In this document: positions 47,101 to 55,188 of the stretch, piece by piece
Layout: the number at the start of each line of letters is the position of its first letter
Numbering within the stretch: the first letter of the stretch is position 1
Source: Castellaniella sp. S9
GTDB taxonomy: Bacteria > Pseudomonadota > Gammaproteobacteria > Burkholderiales > Burkholderiaceae_B
Assembly: GCF_027257175.1 (NCBI RefSeq)
Contig: NZ_JAPFGD010000013.1
Location: 1-64,000, forward strand
Length of the DNA: 64,000 bases
Direction: 5' to 3'
The notes under the pieces: model-generated
The model's database searches: none
Seen by the model: only the letters and a program-made list of their open reading frames with translations
Told to the model about the DNA's origin: nothing
Program-made: the position numbers and the translations under genes

Positions 47101-47183
47101 CCAGCTGCCGCCACCAGATCGCGGACGGGGCGCAGCGCCGCGCCGAGCACGTGGCGTGCGTCCTCGAGCGGGCGCTGCCATGA
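44175..47183 (+). CDS. Fused FAD-linked 2-hydroxyacid dehydrogenase with Fe-S and CCG domains (YdiJ-like)
   Basis: 1002 aa. An N-terminal FAD-binding type 4 domain (VARGAGTSQCGQ) and an FAD-oxidase C domain fill about the first 520 residues. Then come cysteine clusters CNNNGHCRKFDAGTMC (about 591-606) and LCVSCKGCKRECP (about 651) for Fe-S centres. Two CCG motifs, CCGRTY and SSCCGMAGSFG, lie near the end. This is GlcD plus GlcF in one chain, like E. coli YdiJ (D-2-hydroxyglutarate dehydrogenase). It oxidises a D-2-hydroxy acid to the 2-oxo acid and passes electrons to quinones. It heads the long operon. ATG at 44175 or GTG at 44166 are both possible. Confidence 0.93.
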   Translation: MDAPVSQKVIHAGKMRNVLSERLAREVRGDVLFSRGDRGRYATDASIYQVDPIGVLVPETFDDVRVAVDMCRDLRVPLVARGAGTSQCGQTVGEALVLDNSKYLNQLVELDVAGMTATVEPGIVLDQLNAKLRPHGVWFPVDVSTSAQCTLGGMAGNNSCGSRSIAYGNMVHNVLGIDALLSDGTVGHFGPLTGMPTDRTRIGTLVRRLGDLAARERDEIARQVPKVLRRVGGYNLDIFNPQSVRPYTADGSVNLAHLLVGSEGTLAVTRRLTLKLSPLPSNKILGVVNFPSLRAAMESAQHIVTLGPTAVELVDHTMITLSRGNPAFSAVIERALIGEPQALLLVEFAGADRAAQLHKLEQLVELMGDLGLPDCVVRMPEAKAQQALWGVRKAGLNIMMSMRGDGKPVSFIEDCAVPLEHLADYTSRLTEVFQKHGTSGTWYAHASVGTLHVRPILDMRVDGAAKMRAIAEEASAIVREYKGAYSGEHGDGLVRTEWVSWQFGPKLTQAFEEIKALFDPDGLLNPGKIVHGPKMDDASLFRFKPTYQVLPFEPALDWAAWNVTQDAVAQTVGAPGSGDDPTGGFAKAIEMCNNNGHCRKFDAGTMCPSYRVTRDEQHLTRGRANTLRLALSGQMGPDAFTSEEVRRSLDLCVSCKGCKRECPTGVDMARMKIEFLYQWQRRHGVALRARLIATMPKWAPWAARLPWLFNLRDTLPGLAGLSEKWLGFAARRTLPKWRRDTFLSAAPDEHAEDADVVLFADTFNNYLEPGNARAALKVLRAAGYRVHVARAARTDAQPTRPLCCGRTYLSAGLVDEARREAQRVIEALRPFVARGVPVVGLEPSCLLSLRDEFLVMGLGDEAQALAKQSFLFEEFLARAHQAGTLKLDLKPLPQKRALLHGHCHQKAFDAVKPVQAVLGLVPGLEVQLIESSCCGMAGSFGYEAGHYDISMKMAELSLLPAVRAAGPDDLVVADGTSCRHQIADGAQRRAEHVACVLERALP

Positions 47184-47213
47184 AGGCCGGCGAGTTTCCC
47201 TTGGAGTGTAGAC

Positions 47214-47621
47214 ATGAAGACAAAACCCGTATTAACGATTGACGACGTCAGGACCATTCTGGATGCCGCCAGCCGGTACGCGCGCGAGCACGACTGGAAC
47301 GTGACGATTTCCGTGGTCGATGACGGCGGCCACCTGCTGGGCATGTTGCGTCTGGATGGGGCGGCACCGCTCACGGCGGTGATTTCGCCGGGCAAGGCGC
47401 GCGTATCGGCGCTTGGGCGGCGCGAGTCCGGCACATATGAACAAAGTATCAACGAGGGCCGGTATGCCTATTTGTCCGTGCCCATGGACGCCATGCTCGA
47501 GGGCGGCGTGCCCATCGTCGTCGACGGGCAGGTCGTGGGTGCCGTCGGCGTGTCCGGCGTGAAATCGACGCAGGACGTGGAGATCGCCAAGGCCGGCATC
47601 GCGGCTCTTTCCGGTCGGTAA
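47214..47621 (+). CDS. GlcG/HbpS-type small protein, copy 1
   Basis: 135 aa. A single GlcG/HbpS (DUF336) domain: ISVVDDGGHLLGMLRLDGA in the middle and VVGAVGVSGVKSTQDVEIAK at the end. GlcG proteins accompany glycolate and tartronate/glycerate pathway genes; the exact job is unknown, some bind haem or cobalamin. It lies 30 bp after the dehydrogenase. A second copy is in the opposite operon (61228-61641). A -11 GGAGTG precedes the ATG. Confidence 0.9.
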   Translation: MKTKPVLTIDDVRTILDAASRYAREHDWNVTISVVDDGGHLLGMLRLDGAAPLTAVISPGKARVSALGRRESGTYEQSINEGRYAYLSVPMDAMLEGGVPIVVDGQVVGAVGVSGVKSTQDVEIAKAGIAALSGR

Positions 47622-47671
47622 GCACCGGCCGTATTGAATCTTGAATATCACTTTTTGAGGGCAATCCAGAT

Positions 47672-48868
47672 ATGTTGAGGCTCAGCGCACATCCTTCCGG
47701 CCGCCATTTTCTTCAGATTCCGGGGCCGACCAATGTGCCCGATCGAGTGCTGCGCGCGATCGACCACGGCACTATCGATCACCGGGGGCCGGAGTTCGGG
47801 GAACTTGGCAAAGCGGTACTGGCCGGGATGAAGCAAGTCTTCAAGACCGATGGCCACGTGATTATTTATCCCGCGTCCGGCACCGGCGCATGGGAGGCGG
47901 CCCTGGTCAATGCGCTGTCCACGGGCGACAAGGTGCTGATGGCCGAGACGGGGCATTTCGCGACGCTCTGGAAGAAAATGGCCGTGAGCCTGGGGCTGCA
48001 GGTGGAGTTCATGGCCGGCGACTGGCGCCGGGCAGCCGATCCGCAGGCCATCGAGGCACGCCTGCGCGAGGACAAGGGCCACGGGATCAAGGCGGTGTGC
48101 ATCGTGCACAACGAGACCGCCACCGGCGTGACCAGCGATATCAAGGCCGTGCGCGAGGCCATCGACCGCGCCGGGCATCCCGCCCTGTTGATGGTGGATA
48201 CCATCTCCTCGCTGGGCTCCATCGATTATCGCCATGACGAATGGGGTGTGGACGTCACGGTCGCGGGTTCCCAGAAGGGGCTGATGCTGCCGCCTGGCCT
48301 GTCGTTCAATGCGGTCAGCGCAAAGGCGCTGGCCGCAAGCCAGAACAACACGCTGCGGCGCTCGTATTGGGATTGGCACGCGATGATCGAGATCAACCCC
48401 ACGGGCTATTTCCCGTACACGCCGGCGACCAATCTGCTCTATGGCCTGCAGGAAGCCCTGGACATGCTCTTCGAGGAGGGGCTGGAGACCGTGTTCGAGC
48501 GGCACAAGCGTCACGCCGAGGCGACGCGGCGCGCGGTGCGGGCCTGGGGCCTGGAGATCCTGTGCGCGGATCCAGAACGCTACAGCCCGTCCCTGACCGC
48601 GGTCATGATGCCCGAGGGGCATAGCGCGGATGCGTTTCGCAGGATCGTCCTGGATCACTTCAACATGTCTCTCGGGCAGGGGTTGAGCAAGGTCAAGGAC
48701 AAGGTGTTCCGGATCGGTCACCTGGGCGACATCAATGACCTGACCTTGTGCGGCACGCTGGCCGGTGTGGAGATGGGGCTTGCATTGGCGAAAGTGCCCC
48801 ATGAGCAGGGCGGCGCCCGCGCCGCCATGTCCTACCTGGCGGAAAAAGCCGAGGTGCGCTCCCGGTAG
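47672..48868 (+). CDS. Glyoxylate aminotransferase (serine/alanine/aspartate-glyoxylate type)
   Basis: 398 aa. A class V PLP aminotransferase: LQIPGPTNVPDRVLRAI at the start, PASGTGAWEAAL for PLP phosphate, DTISSLGSIDY, and VAGSQKGLMLPPGL with the PLP lysine near 201. This is the family of serine-glyoxylate aminotransferase and BhcA (aspartate-glyoxylate aminotransferase of the beta-hydroxyaspartate cycle). It would convert glyoxylate to glycine or the reverse. The other beta-hydroxyaspartate cycle genes are not seen, so the amino donor is open. It is third in the operon. Confidence 0.9.
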   Translation: MLRLSAHPSGRHFLQIPGPTNVPDRVLRAIDHGTIDHRGPEFGELGKAVLAGMKQVFKTDGHVIIYPASGTGAWEAALVNALSTGDKVLMAETGHFATLWKKMAVSLGLQVEFMAGDWRRAADPQAIEARLREDKGHGIKAVCIVHNETATGVTSDIKAVREAIDRAGHPALLMVDTISSLGSIDYRHDEWGVDVTVAGSQKGLMLPPGLSFNAVSAKALAASQNNTLRRSYWDWHAMIEINPTGYFPYTPATNLLYGLQEALDMLFEEGLETVFERHKRHAEATRRAVRAWGLEILCADPERYSPSLTAVMMPEGHSADAFRRIVLDHFNMSLGQGLSKVKDKVFRIGHLGDINDLTLCGTLAGVEMGLALAKVPHEQGGARAAMSYLAEKAEVRSR

Positions 48869-49020
48869 TCCGGCATGCGGGATTCTTGAACAGCGGGCCC
48901 GATCAGGTTGCATGGGATCGGCGCCTCGCGCTCAAAGGAGGGCGATGACATTTTTTTACAGCATCGGGAAATTCAACGGAGACAACGGCGCGGCAGGGAT
49001 GATGGAGGCTGGTGTATGCG

Positions 49021-49036
49021 CGGCATCCGGATGCCG
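49021..49036. promoter_or_regulatory. Perfect 16-bp palindrome before TRAP gene dctP1
   Basis: CGGCATCCGGATGCCG, perfectly self-complementary, 29 bp before the chosen start of the TRAP binding protein. It could fold as a small stem in the leader or be an operator. Confidence 0.4.
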
Positions 49037-49064
49037 TCGTGCCGACCAACAAATTAGGGGTGGA

Positions 49065-50060
49065 ATGATGATACGCAAGACCAGGAATCTAGTGCGCTTG
49101 ATGGCTGCCGCCGGTGTGCTCGCGTTCGCAACCATGTCCAGTGCGCAGGCCGCCACGACTGTCCGGCTGGGTCACGTGGGCGAGCCGGGCTCCCTCATGG
49201 ACGTCACGGCCAACGAATTCGCAAAGCGCGTCAACGCGAAACTGGGCGACAAGGCCACGGTCGAGACCTACGGTTCCAGCCAGCTTGGCAACGATACCGA
49301 GATGCTGCGCAAGCTCAAGCTGGGTACGATCGACTTGGCCCTGCCCTCGACCGTGATGAGCTCGGTGGACCCAGTGTTCGCACTGTTCGAGATGCCCTTC
49401 CTCATCAAGGACCATGCGCACATGGCCAGGGTCCAGCAGAACGAGTACATCGTCGGCAAGATGGCTGAAGCCGCTGAGAAAAACGGCTACGTGCTGCTCG
49501 CCCTGTGGGAGAACGGCTTCCGCAACATCACCAACAACAAGCGGCCGATCGTCAAGCCGGAGGACTTGCAGGGCATCAAGCTGCGCACGCCCAGCGGCGA
49601 GTGGCGCCTGCGGATGTTCAAGTCCTATGGCGCCAATCCGACTCCCATGGCTTATTCCGAGACCTTCGTCGCCTTGCAGACGGGCGCTGTCGACGGCCAG
49701 GAGAATCCGCTGGCACAGATCTATCCCGCGCACTTCTACGAAGTTCAGAAATACCTGTCGATGTCGCACCACGTGTACACGCCGGTGTCTTTCCTGAGCG
49801 GCGCGAGCTGGAAGCGCCTGCCCGAGGATGTTCGCGCGATCATCAAGGAAGTGGCGATCGAGATGCAGCCGGTGGCACTTGAATATGGCGCCCAGATGGA
49901 CAAGGACTTGCTGGGCAAGCTCAAGGAGGAAGGCATGGAGGTCAACGACATCGATCAGGCGGCCTTCGTGAAGGCCTCGGCTGCCATCTACAAAGAGTTC
50001 GAGGCCACCGCGCCCGAGGGCAAGAAGATGATCGAGACCATTCAGTCGCTCAGGGACTGA
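49065..50060 (+). CDS. TRAP transporter substrate-binding protein, system 1
   Basis: 331 aa. DctP family: signal peptide (VRLMAAAGVLAFATMSSAQA), RLGHVGEPGSL at the mature start, and the ligand arginine in KLRTPSG with VDGQENPLAQI after it. DctP proteins bind a carboxylate by salt bridge to that arginine. The start at 49065 gives a normal signal peptide. An in-frame ATG at 48945 has a very strong AAAGGAGG but would add 40 residues. Partners are dctQ1 and dctM1, directly downstream. A hairpin follows the stop. Confidence 0.93.
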   Translation: MMIRKTRNLVRLMAAAGVLAFATMSSAQAATTVRLGHVGEPGSLMDVTANEFAKRVNAKLGDKATVETYGSSQLGNDTEMLRKLKLGTIDLALPSTVMSSVDPVFALFEMPFLIKDHAHMARVQQNEYIVGKMAEAAEKNGYVLLALWENGFRNITNNKRPIVKPEDLQGIKLRTPSGEWRLRMFKSYGANPTPMAYSETFVALQTGAVDGQENPLAQIYPAHFYEVQKYLSMSHHVYTPVSFLSGASWKRLPEDVRAIIKEVAIEMQPVALEYGAQMDKDLLGKLKEEGMEVNDIDQAAFVKASAAIYKEFEATAPEGKKMIETIQSLRD

Positions 50061-50082
50061 GTGTCTTGCGAGGCATTGTCGC

Positions 50083-50104
50083 GCGCCGGCGTCCGCGCCG
50101 GCGC
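50083..50104 (+). other. Intercistronic hairpin between dctP1 and dctQ1
   Basis: A perfect 8-bp G+C stem GCGCCGGC/GCCGGCGC with a 6-nt loop, no U-tract. It lies 22 bp after the dctP1 stop and 40 bp before dctQ1. Such structures can protect the upstream message or reduce read-through, giving more binding protein than membrane subunits. Confidence 0.65.
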
Positions 50105-50143
50105 GACAAGGATTCCAAGCCGTCCACGGGACACGGGAGATTT

Positions 50144-50653
50144 ATGAATACAGTTACTGCCCTGCGGTCCGGCCTGGACCGGCTCCTGGCGTTCATCGTC
50201 ATGGTGCTGGTGCTCGCCATATCGTTCGTGGTGATCCTGGGGTTCACGACCCGCTTGATGGGGATGCCGCTTTCCTGGACCGACGAGATCGCCGGCATCG
50301 GACTGGCCTGGCTCACGTTCTATGGCAGCGCGCTGGCGGCCGGCCGGGGCGCACACATCGCCAGCCCCAGCATCCTCGCCATGATCCCGTCGACCTGGCG
50401 CGTCGCGGTGACCATCGTGGCCGAGGCGTGCACGATCAGCTTTTTCGTGTTGCTGGCCTGGACGGGGTTGTATGTCGTCGAGATCCTTGCCGGCAGCAAG
50501 CTGATCAGCCTGCCGTTCATCTCCCAGCAGTTGACGCAGTCGGCCCTGCCGATCGGCGCCTGCCTGTTCATCCTCGCCGAACTATTGCGCCTGCCCGAGC
50601 TGCTGCGCGAGGCGAAGGCCGGAGGCCGCTCAGCGGACGACGACATATTGTGA
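50144..50653 (+). CDS. TRAP transporter small permease, system 1 (DctQ)
   Basis: 169 aa with four predicted membrane helices (LLAFIVMVLVLAISFVVILG is the first). It shows the DctQ segment SWTDEIAGIGLAWLTFYGSA, typical of tripartite TRAP small subunits. The start at 50144 has GGGAG at the right distance. It couples DctM1 and DctP1 in sodium-driven uptake of an organic acid. The gene is 43 bp before dctM1. Confidence 0.9.
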   Translation: MNTVTALRSGLDRLLAFIVMVLVLAISFVVILGFTTRLMGMPLSWTDEIAGIGLAWLTFYGSALAAGRGAHIASPSILAMIPSTWRVAVTIVAEACTISFFVLLAWTGLYVVEILAGSKLISLPFISQQLTQSALPIGACLFILAELLRLPELLREAKAGGRSADDDIL

Positions 50654-50696
50654 ATGGTCGGATGCCGATCATCCGACCATCCTGCCGAGGTCACTC

Positions 50697-51983
50697 ATGG
50701 GTATCACATTCATGCTGCTGGGTCTGCTGGCCCTCATTGTCATCAATATCCCGATCGCCGTGGCATTGGCGATCATCGGCGCGGCCGGCACCTATCTGAG
50801 CTACGGGGCGCATGCGCTGCCTGAAATCTCGCTGGTGCTGTTCGACGGGTCCACGAATTTTTCCCTGCTGGCCATCCCCCTGTTCATATTCGCCGGCGCG
50901 ATCATGAACAATTCGAGCCTGGCACGCCGCCTGATCGATCTGACGACGGCGCTGTTGGGATTCATCCGCGGGGGGCTGGCGATGGTCACGATCGGCGCTT
51001 CGGCCTTTTTTGCCGAGATCTCGGGCTCCGCGGTGGCTGGCGTGGCCGCATTGGGCACGGTGTTGATTCCGGCGATGGAGAAAAAAGGCTATTCGCGCGA
51101 GTTCGCCGCGGCGATCTCCTCGTCCGCCGCCAGTCTGGCCATTATCCTGCCGCCGTCGATCCCCATGATCCTATATGCGGTGATGGCGCAGGAATCCATC
51201 GTCAAGATGTTCATCGCCGGGGTGCTGCCGGGCATCATGGGCGCGCTGGGTTTGGCCCTGATGGCGTATTACCAGGCACGCAAGAAGAACTTCCCGGTCG
51301 AGGCCAAGTTCCAGGCATCCAGGCTGGTGAAGACGCTGCGGGAAGCATTCTGGGCCTTGACGATTCCCGTCATCATCCTGGGCGGCATTTTCGGCGGTTT
51401 CGTGACGGCCACGGAAGGCGCGGGCCTCGCGGTGTTGGTCGCGCTGGTCATCAGCGGCATCATCTATCGCGAACTGAGCTTCAAGAAACTCTATGACTGC
51501 TGCGTCCAAAGCGGCATTCAAACGGCTGTCGTGATGCTGCTGGTCGCAGCATCCGCCCTGGTCGGGTCGTACCTGACCCAGGCTCGGCTGCCGCAGGAAC
51601 TGGCCGCCGGCATCGAGAGCTTCAGTACGAACAAATACGTCATTCTCATGATCATGAACGTATTTTTCCTGGTTCTGGGAATGTTCCTGCACTCGGCGGC
51701 GGCCATCATCCTGGTGATCCCGATCGTGATGCCCCTGGTCCATGCGGTGGGCATCGACCCGGTCCACTTCGGCCTGATCGTCACGATCAACCTCGCCCTC
51801 GGGCAGCAGACGCCGCCGGTCGCCAGTGTGCTGATCACCGCGTGCTCGATCGCCAAGTCCGACATATGGCGCACCACCCGGGCCAATCTCGGCTTCATCG
51901 GCGTGCTGCTGGTCGTGCTTCTCGTCAATACCTATCTGCCCGATATTTCGCTGTCGCTGGTGCGTCTGGTCTACGGTTCTTGA
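50697..51983 (+). CDS. TRAP transporter large permease, system 1 (DctM)
   Basis: 428 aa, about 12-13 helices. The ion-coupled channel of the TRAP transporter. Typical blocks are SLLAIPLFIFAGAIM, GSAVAGVAALGTVLIPAM, ILPPSIPMILYAVMAQESI and TPPVASVLITACSIAK. The start is GTCACTCATG (50697). Followed 29 bp later by the crotonase gene. Confidence 0.94.
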   Translation: MGITFMLLGLLALIVINIPIAVALAIIGAAGTYLSYGAHALPEISLVLFDGSTNFSLLAIPLFIFAGAIMNNSSLARRLIDLTTALLGFIRGGLAMVTIGASAFFAEISGSAVAGVAALGTVLIPAMEKKGYSREFAAAISSSAASLAIILPPSIPMILYAVMAQESIVKMFIAGVLPGIMGALGLALMAYYQARKKNFPVEAKFQASRLVKTLREAFWALTIPVIILGGIFGGFVTATEGAGLAVLVALVISGIIYRELSFKKLYDCCVQSGIQTAVVMLLVAASALVGSYLTQARLPQELAAGIESFSTNKYVILMIMNVFFLVLGMFLHSAAAIILVIPIVMPLVHAVGIDPVHFGLIVTINLALGQQTPPVASVLITACSIAKSDIWRTTRANLGFIGVLLVVLLVNTYLPDISLSLVRLVYGS

Positions 51984-52012
51984 CGCGCCGCCTATTTAAG
52001 TGATGAGACGCC

Positions 52013-52795
52013 ATGAACGATGAAGTGATCTTCGAGAAATCCGGGCATCGGGCCGATGTGTGCTTCAACCGCCCGCACCAGCACAATGCGATGCGCTTCT
52101 CCATGTACGAGCGGCTCGAGGAGATCTGCGAGCAACTGGATGCCGACGACGAGATCCGCGTGGCCGTGTTTCGGGGGGCGGGAGGCAAGGCTTTTGTGGC
52201 CGGCACCGATATCGGGCAGTTCCGGGGTTTCAAAACGGGGGATGACGCCATCGCCTATGAAGCCCGCATCGACCGGGTGGTTGGACGCCTGGAGCGCTTG
52301 CGCTGCACGACGGTGGCGATGGTGCAGGGCGTGTGCGCAGGCGGGGGCGTGCCCATCGCTTTGGCCTGCGACTTTCGCTATGCCGACGACGATTTGCGTC
52401 TGGGCGTGCCCATCGCCAAGACCTTGGGCAATTGCCTGTCCATGGCCAATGTGGCCCGGATGATCGATTTCGTGGGCGTCGCCAAGACCAAGGAAATACT
52501 CATGCTGGGCAAGATGATCGGGGCCCAGGAGGCCAAGGCCGCGGGCGTGGTCAACGATGTGTTTGCCGCCGAGGACCTGGAGCAAAAAACCGACGCCTTG
52601 GTGGCGGACATCCTGGCCCTGGCGCCGCTGACGCTGCGGGCTGTCAAGACCGCCGTCCGGCGCACGCTGGACGCCAGGCGGGCCTCGTCCGAACTGGGCG
52701 AGGACTTCATCCGCCTCTGCTATACCAGCGAGGATTTTCACGGGGCGGTGGATGCTTTTATGGAAAAGCACCGGTATGCCTGGCAGGGCCGGTAA
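52013..52795 (+). CDS. Crotonase-superfamily enzyme lacking the hydratase glutamates
   Basis: 260 aa. Oxyanion-hole segments GGKAFVAGTDIGQF (57-70) and VCAGGGVPIALACDF (107-121) are intact. By alignment the two catalytic glutamates of enoyl-CoA hydratase fall on P114 (GGGVPIA) and I134 (LGVPIAK). The enzyme therefore should not do standard hydration but another crotonase reaction on an acyl-CoA (isomerase, hydrolase, lyase or decarboxylase). It lies between TRAP system 1 and the CoA-transferase; these two genes probably act in sequence on the imported acid as its CoA thioester. Confidence 0.9.
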   Translation: MNDEVIFEKSGHRADVCFNRPHQHNAMRFSMYERLEEICEQLDADDEIRVAVFRGAGGKAFVAGTDIGQFRGFKTGDDAIAYEARIDRVVGRLERLRCTTVAMVQGVCAGGGVPIALACDFRYADDDLRLGVPIAKTLGNCLSMANVARMIDFVGVAKTKEILMLGKMIGAQEAKAAGVVNDVFAAEDLEQKTDALVADILALAPLTLRAVKTAVRRTLDARRASSELGEDFIRLCYTSEDFHGAVDAFMEKHRYAWQGR

Positions 52796-52810
52796 ACGCA
52801 GGAGATGAAC

Positions 52811-54013
52811 ATGCAGCTGCCTCTGGAGGGTGTTCGCGTGCTCGACATGTCACAGATCATGGCGGGTCCCTACTGCACCATGGTGCTGGCCGACATGGGC
52901 GCGGACGTCGTCAAGATCGAAAAAATGAATGGTGGCGACGACTCCCGCCAGATGGGGCCTTTCGTCGACGGCGAGTCGAGCTGCTTCATGCAGATCAACC
53001 GCAATAAGCGCAGTGTCGCGCTGAACCTCAAGGACCGGGAGGTGCGCGAGATCTTCTACGACATGGCGCGCGGCAGCGACATCATCGTCGAGAACTACCG
53101 GCCGGGGGTGACGCAGTCCCTGGGGGTCGACTACGAGACGATCCGGCGGATCAATCCCGCCATCATCTATTGTTCGATTTCGGGCTACGGGCAGACCGGC
53201 CCCTATCGTGAAAAGGGCGGCTTCGATCTGGTGGCGCAGGGGGCTTCCGGCCTGATGTCGATGACCGGCGAGCCCGGCAGGCGGCCGCTCAAGACCGGGG
53301 TCGCGGTCTACGACATCGGCGCGGGCATCACGGCGATCTATTCGGTCCTGGCGGCGTACATCCATCGCCAGAAAACCGGCGAGGGCCAGCACGTCGACAT
53401 TGCGATCAGCGAGTGCGGCATCCCTTGGTTCACCTGGGAGGCCGCGGGTTATTTTTCAGAGGGCAGGGAGCCGCAGCCCGATGGCTGGCGCCATCGGGTC
53501 TCGGCACCGTACCAGTCGCTGGCCACGCGCGACGGTTATCTGGTGCTGGGCTGCGCGAACCAAAGGACCTGGGAGCGGTTTTGCAAGGATGTCGTCCAAA
53601 AGCCCGAATGGATCGAGGATCCGCGCTTCCTGACGAATTCCGACCGCAAAGCTCATATCGAGGCCCTGGAGCCGTTGATCGAGAGCGAGTTCGCGCGCGA
53701 GGACACGGCGTTCTGGATGACCCGCTGCGATGCGGCTGGGGTGCCCGCCGGACCGATCAACACTTTTGCGAAGATGCTGGCCGATCCCCATTACATCGCG
53801 CGTGGCATGGTACAGGAGTTTCAGCATCCGAAAGCAGGCAGGGTCCAGACCCTGGGTTTCGCCAGCAAATTTTCCGCCACGCCCCAGCAGATCCGGCGTC
53901 CCAGCCCATTGTTCGGCCAGCACACGGAGGAAGTCTTGCGGGCTTTTGGGGTGGATGTCGAGAAGGCCGCAGCCTTGCGCGATCGGGGGGCGATCGGCCC
54001 CGGGATCGACTAG
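52811..54013 (+). CDS. Family III CoA-transferase (CaiB/BaiF type)
   Basis: 400 aa. It shows GVRVLDMSQIMAGPYCTMVL at the start, NRNKRSVALNL at 64-74 and the nucleophilic aspartate D168 in VAVYDIGAG. Such enzymes transfer CoA between carboxylic acids (formyl-, succinyl-, carnitinyl-type). The start at 52811 has GGAG 6 nt upstream; an ATG 6 nt earlier is too close to it. It lies 15 bp after the crotonase, so both are co-expressed. The acid specificity is unknown. Confidence 0.92.
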   Translation: MQLPLEGVRVLDMSQIMAGPYCTMVLADMGADVVKIEKMNGGDDSRQMGPFVDGESSCFMQINRNKRSVALNLKDREVREIFYDMARGSDIIVENYRPGVTQSLGVDYETIRRINPAIIYCSISGYGQTGPYREKGGFDLVAQGASGLMSMTGEPGRRPLKTGVAVYDIGAGITAIYSVLAAYIHRQKTGEGQHVDIAISECGIPWFTWEAAGYFSEGREPQPDGWRHRVSAPYQSLATRDGYLVLGCANQRTWERFCKDVVQKPEWIEDPRFLTNSDRKAHIEALEPLIESEFAREDTAFWMTRCDAAGVPAGPINTFAKMLADPHYIARGMVQEFQHPKAGRVQTLGFASKFSATPQQIRRPSPLFGQHTEEVLRAFGVDVEKAAALRDRGAIGPGID

Positions 54014-54099
54014 GATCGTCGGTTGTCAATGAGAGCCGTCCCTTCGCGCGTGCCTGCGAGGAGACCGGGACGGACATACCCACAAGAGAGGAGAACACC

Positions 54100-55104
54100 A
54101 TGAAGCTATCAAAACTACTGCTGTCGTCCGCGATTGCGGTGGCCATGGCGGGGATGCCGATCCTTGGCCAGGCAAAGACCGTACATGTGTCCTATAACGT
54201 GGCCGAGGGCTCCAGTTGGGACAAGGGGGCGCAGAACTTCAAAGAGCTGGTCGAGAAACGCTCCGACGGAAAGTACACGGTCAGCCTCCACCCCAACGCA
54301 TCCATGGCCGGCGGCAATGACCGGGTGGAGCTTGAGATGGTCCAAGGCGGGGCGATTCAATTCCTTATCAAGTCCACGACCTGGCTGACCGGCCTGGATC
54401 CCAAATTCCAGGTCCTTGGCCTGCCGTGGTTGTTTCCCGACCATGACACCGCCAACCGGGTCATGGACGGCGAGGCGGGCGCCGCCTTGATGAAAACCGT
54501 CGACAGCAAAGGGTTGGTCGGTCTTGCATGGGGCGTCAATGGATTCCGGCAAGTGACGAACTCGCGCCAAGCCATCATGCAACCCAAGGACCTGAAGGAT
54601 CTGAAGGTGCGCGTACCGGGCATCCCCCTGTACTTGTCGATCTTCAAGGCATTGGGTGCCAACCCGACGACCATGAGTTTCTCCGAGGTGTTCACGGCCT
54701 TGCAGACCAAGACCGTGGACGGACAGGAGAACCCGATGTCGCTGATCTGGTCCTCGCATTTCTATGACGTCCAGAAGCACATGACGATCTGGAATTATTC
54801 CTATGACGCCGTCCTGTTTGCCTCCGGCGGCATGTTCTGGAATACGCTGAGTCCGGAAGACCAGGCTTTGTTCAGGGACGCCGCCAAGGAGGCCATGGCG
54901 TTCGAGCGCCAGGTCGTCGCGCAAGAGGATCAGACGCTGCCGCAGAAGCTCAAAGACGCGGGCATGACCATTACGGTGCTCACGCCTGAGCAGCAGGACG
55001 TATTCAAAAAGGCCCTGCAGCCCACGTACGACGAGTACAAGGGGAAACTGGGCAAGGATTTCGTCGAGCTGTTTGAAAACGGAGTGAAGGACGCTCGCCA
55101 GTGA
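54100..55104 (+). CDS. TRAP transporter substrate-binding protein, system 2
   Basis: 334 aa. A DctP-type periplasmic protein with signal peptide (LLLSSAIAVAMAGMPILGQA), mature start KTVHVSYNVAEGSSWDKG, ligand region DLKVRVPG and KTVDGQENPMSL. It differs clearly from the first system's DctP in sequence, so it may bind another ligand. The ATG at 54100 has AGGAGA in front. It is followed by dctQ2 after a G+C-rich hairpin. Confidence 0.94.
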   Translation: MKLSKLLLSSAIAVAMAGMPILGQAKTVHVSYNVAEGSSWDKGAQNFKELVEKRSDGKYTVSLHPNASMAGGNDRVELEMVQGGAIQFLIKSTTWLTGLDPKFQVLGLPWLFPDHDTANRVMDGEAGAALMKTVDSKGLVGLAWGVNGFRQVTNSRQAIMQPKDLKDLKVRVPGIPLYLSIFKALGANPTTMSFSEVFTALQTKTVDGQENPMSLIWSSHFYDVQKHMTIWNYSYDAVLFASGGMFWNTLSPEDQALFRDAAKEAMAFERQVVAQEDQTLPQKLKDAGMTITVLTPEQQDVFKKALQPTYDEYKGKLGKDFVELFENGVKDARQ

Positions 55105-55117
55105 GTCAATGAGTTTT

Positions 55118-55148
55118 CGGGTCGGCCGGCACGGTGTCGGCCGGCCCG
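55118..55148 (+). other. Intercistronic hairpin between dctP2 and dctQ2
   Basis: An 11-bp stem with one G-U pair (arms 55118-55128 and 55138-55148, 9-nt loop), no T-tract, 14 bp after the dctP2 stop. It has the same position and role as the hairpin after dctP1, though the sequences differ. Confidence 0.7.
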
Positions 55149-55188
55149 ATTCGCGCGGGTTCGCCGCATATCGGTCACAGGGTGATTC

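Noticed and set aside
47672-48868. Complete beta-hydroxyaspartate cycle
   Set aside because: Only a BhcA-like aminotransferase is present; dehydratase, aldolase and iminosuccinate reductase genes are not seen in the window.
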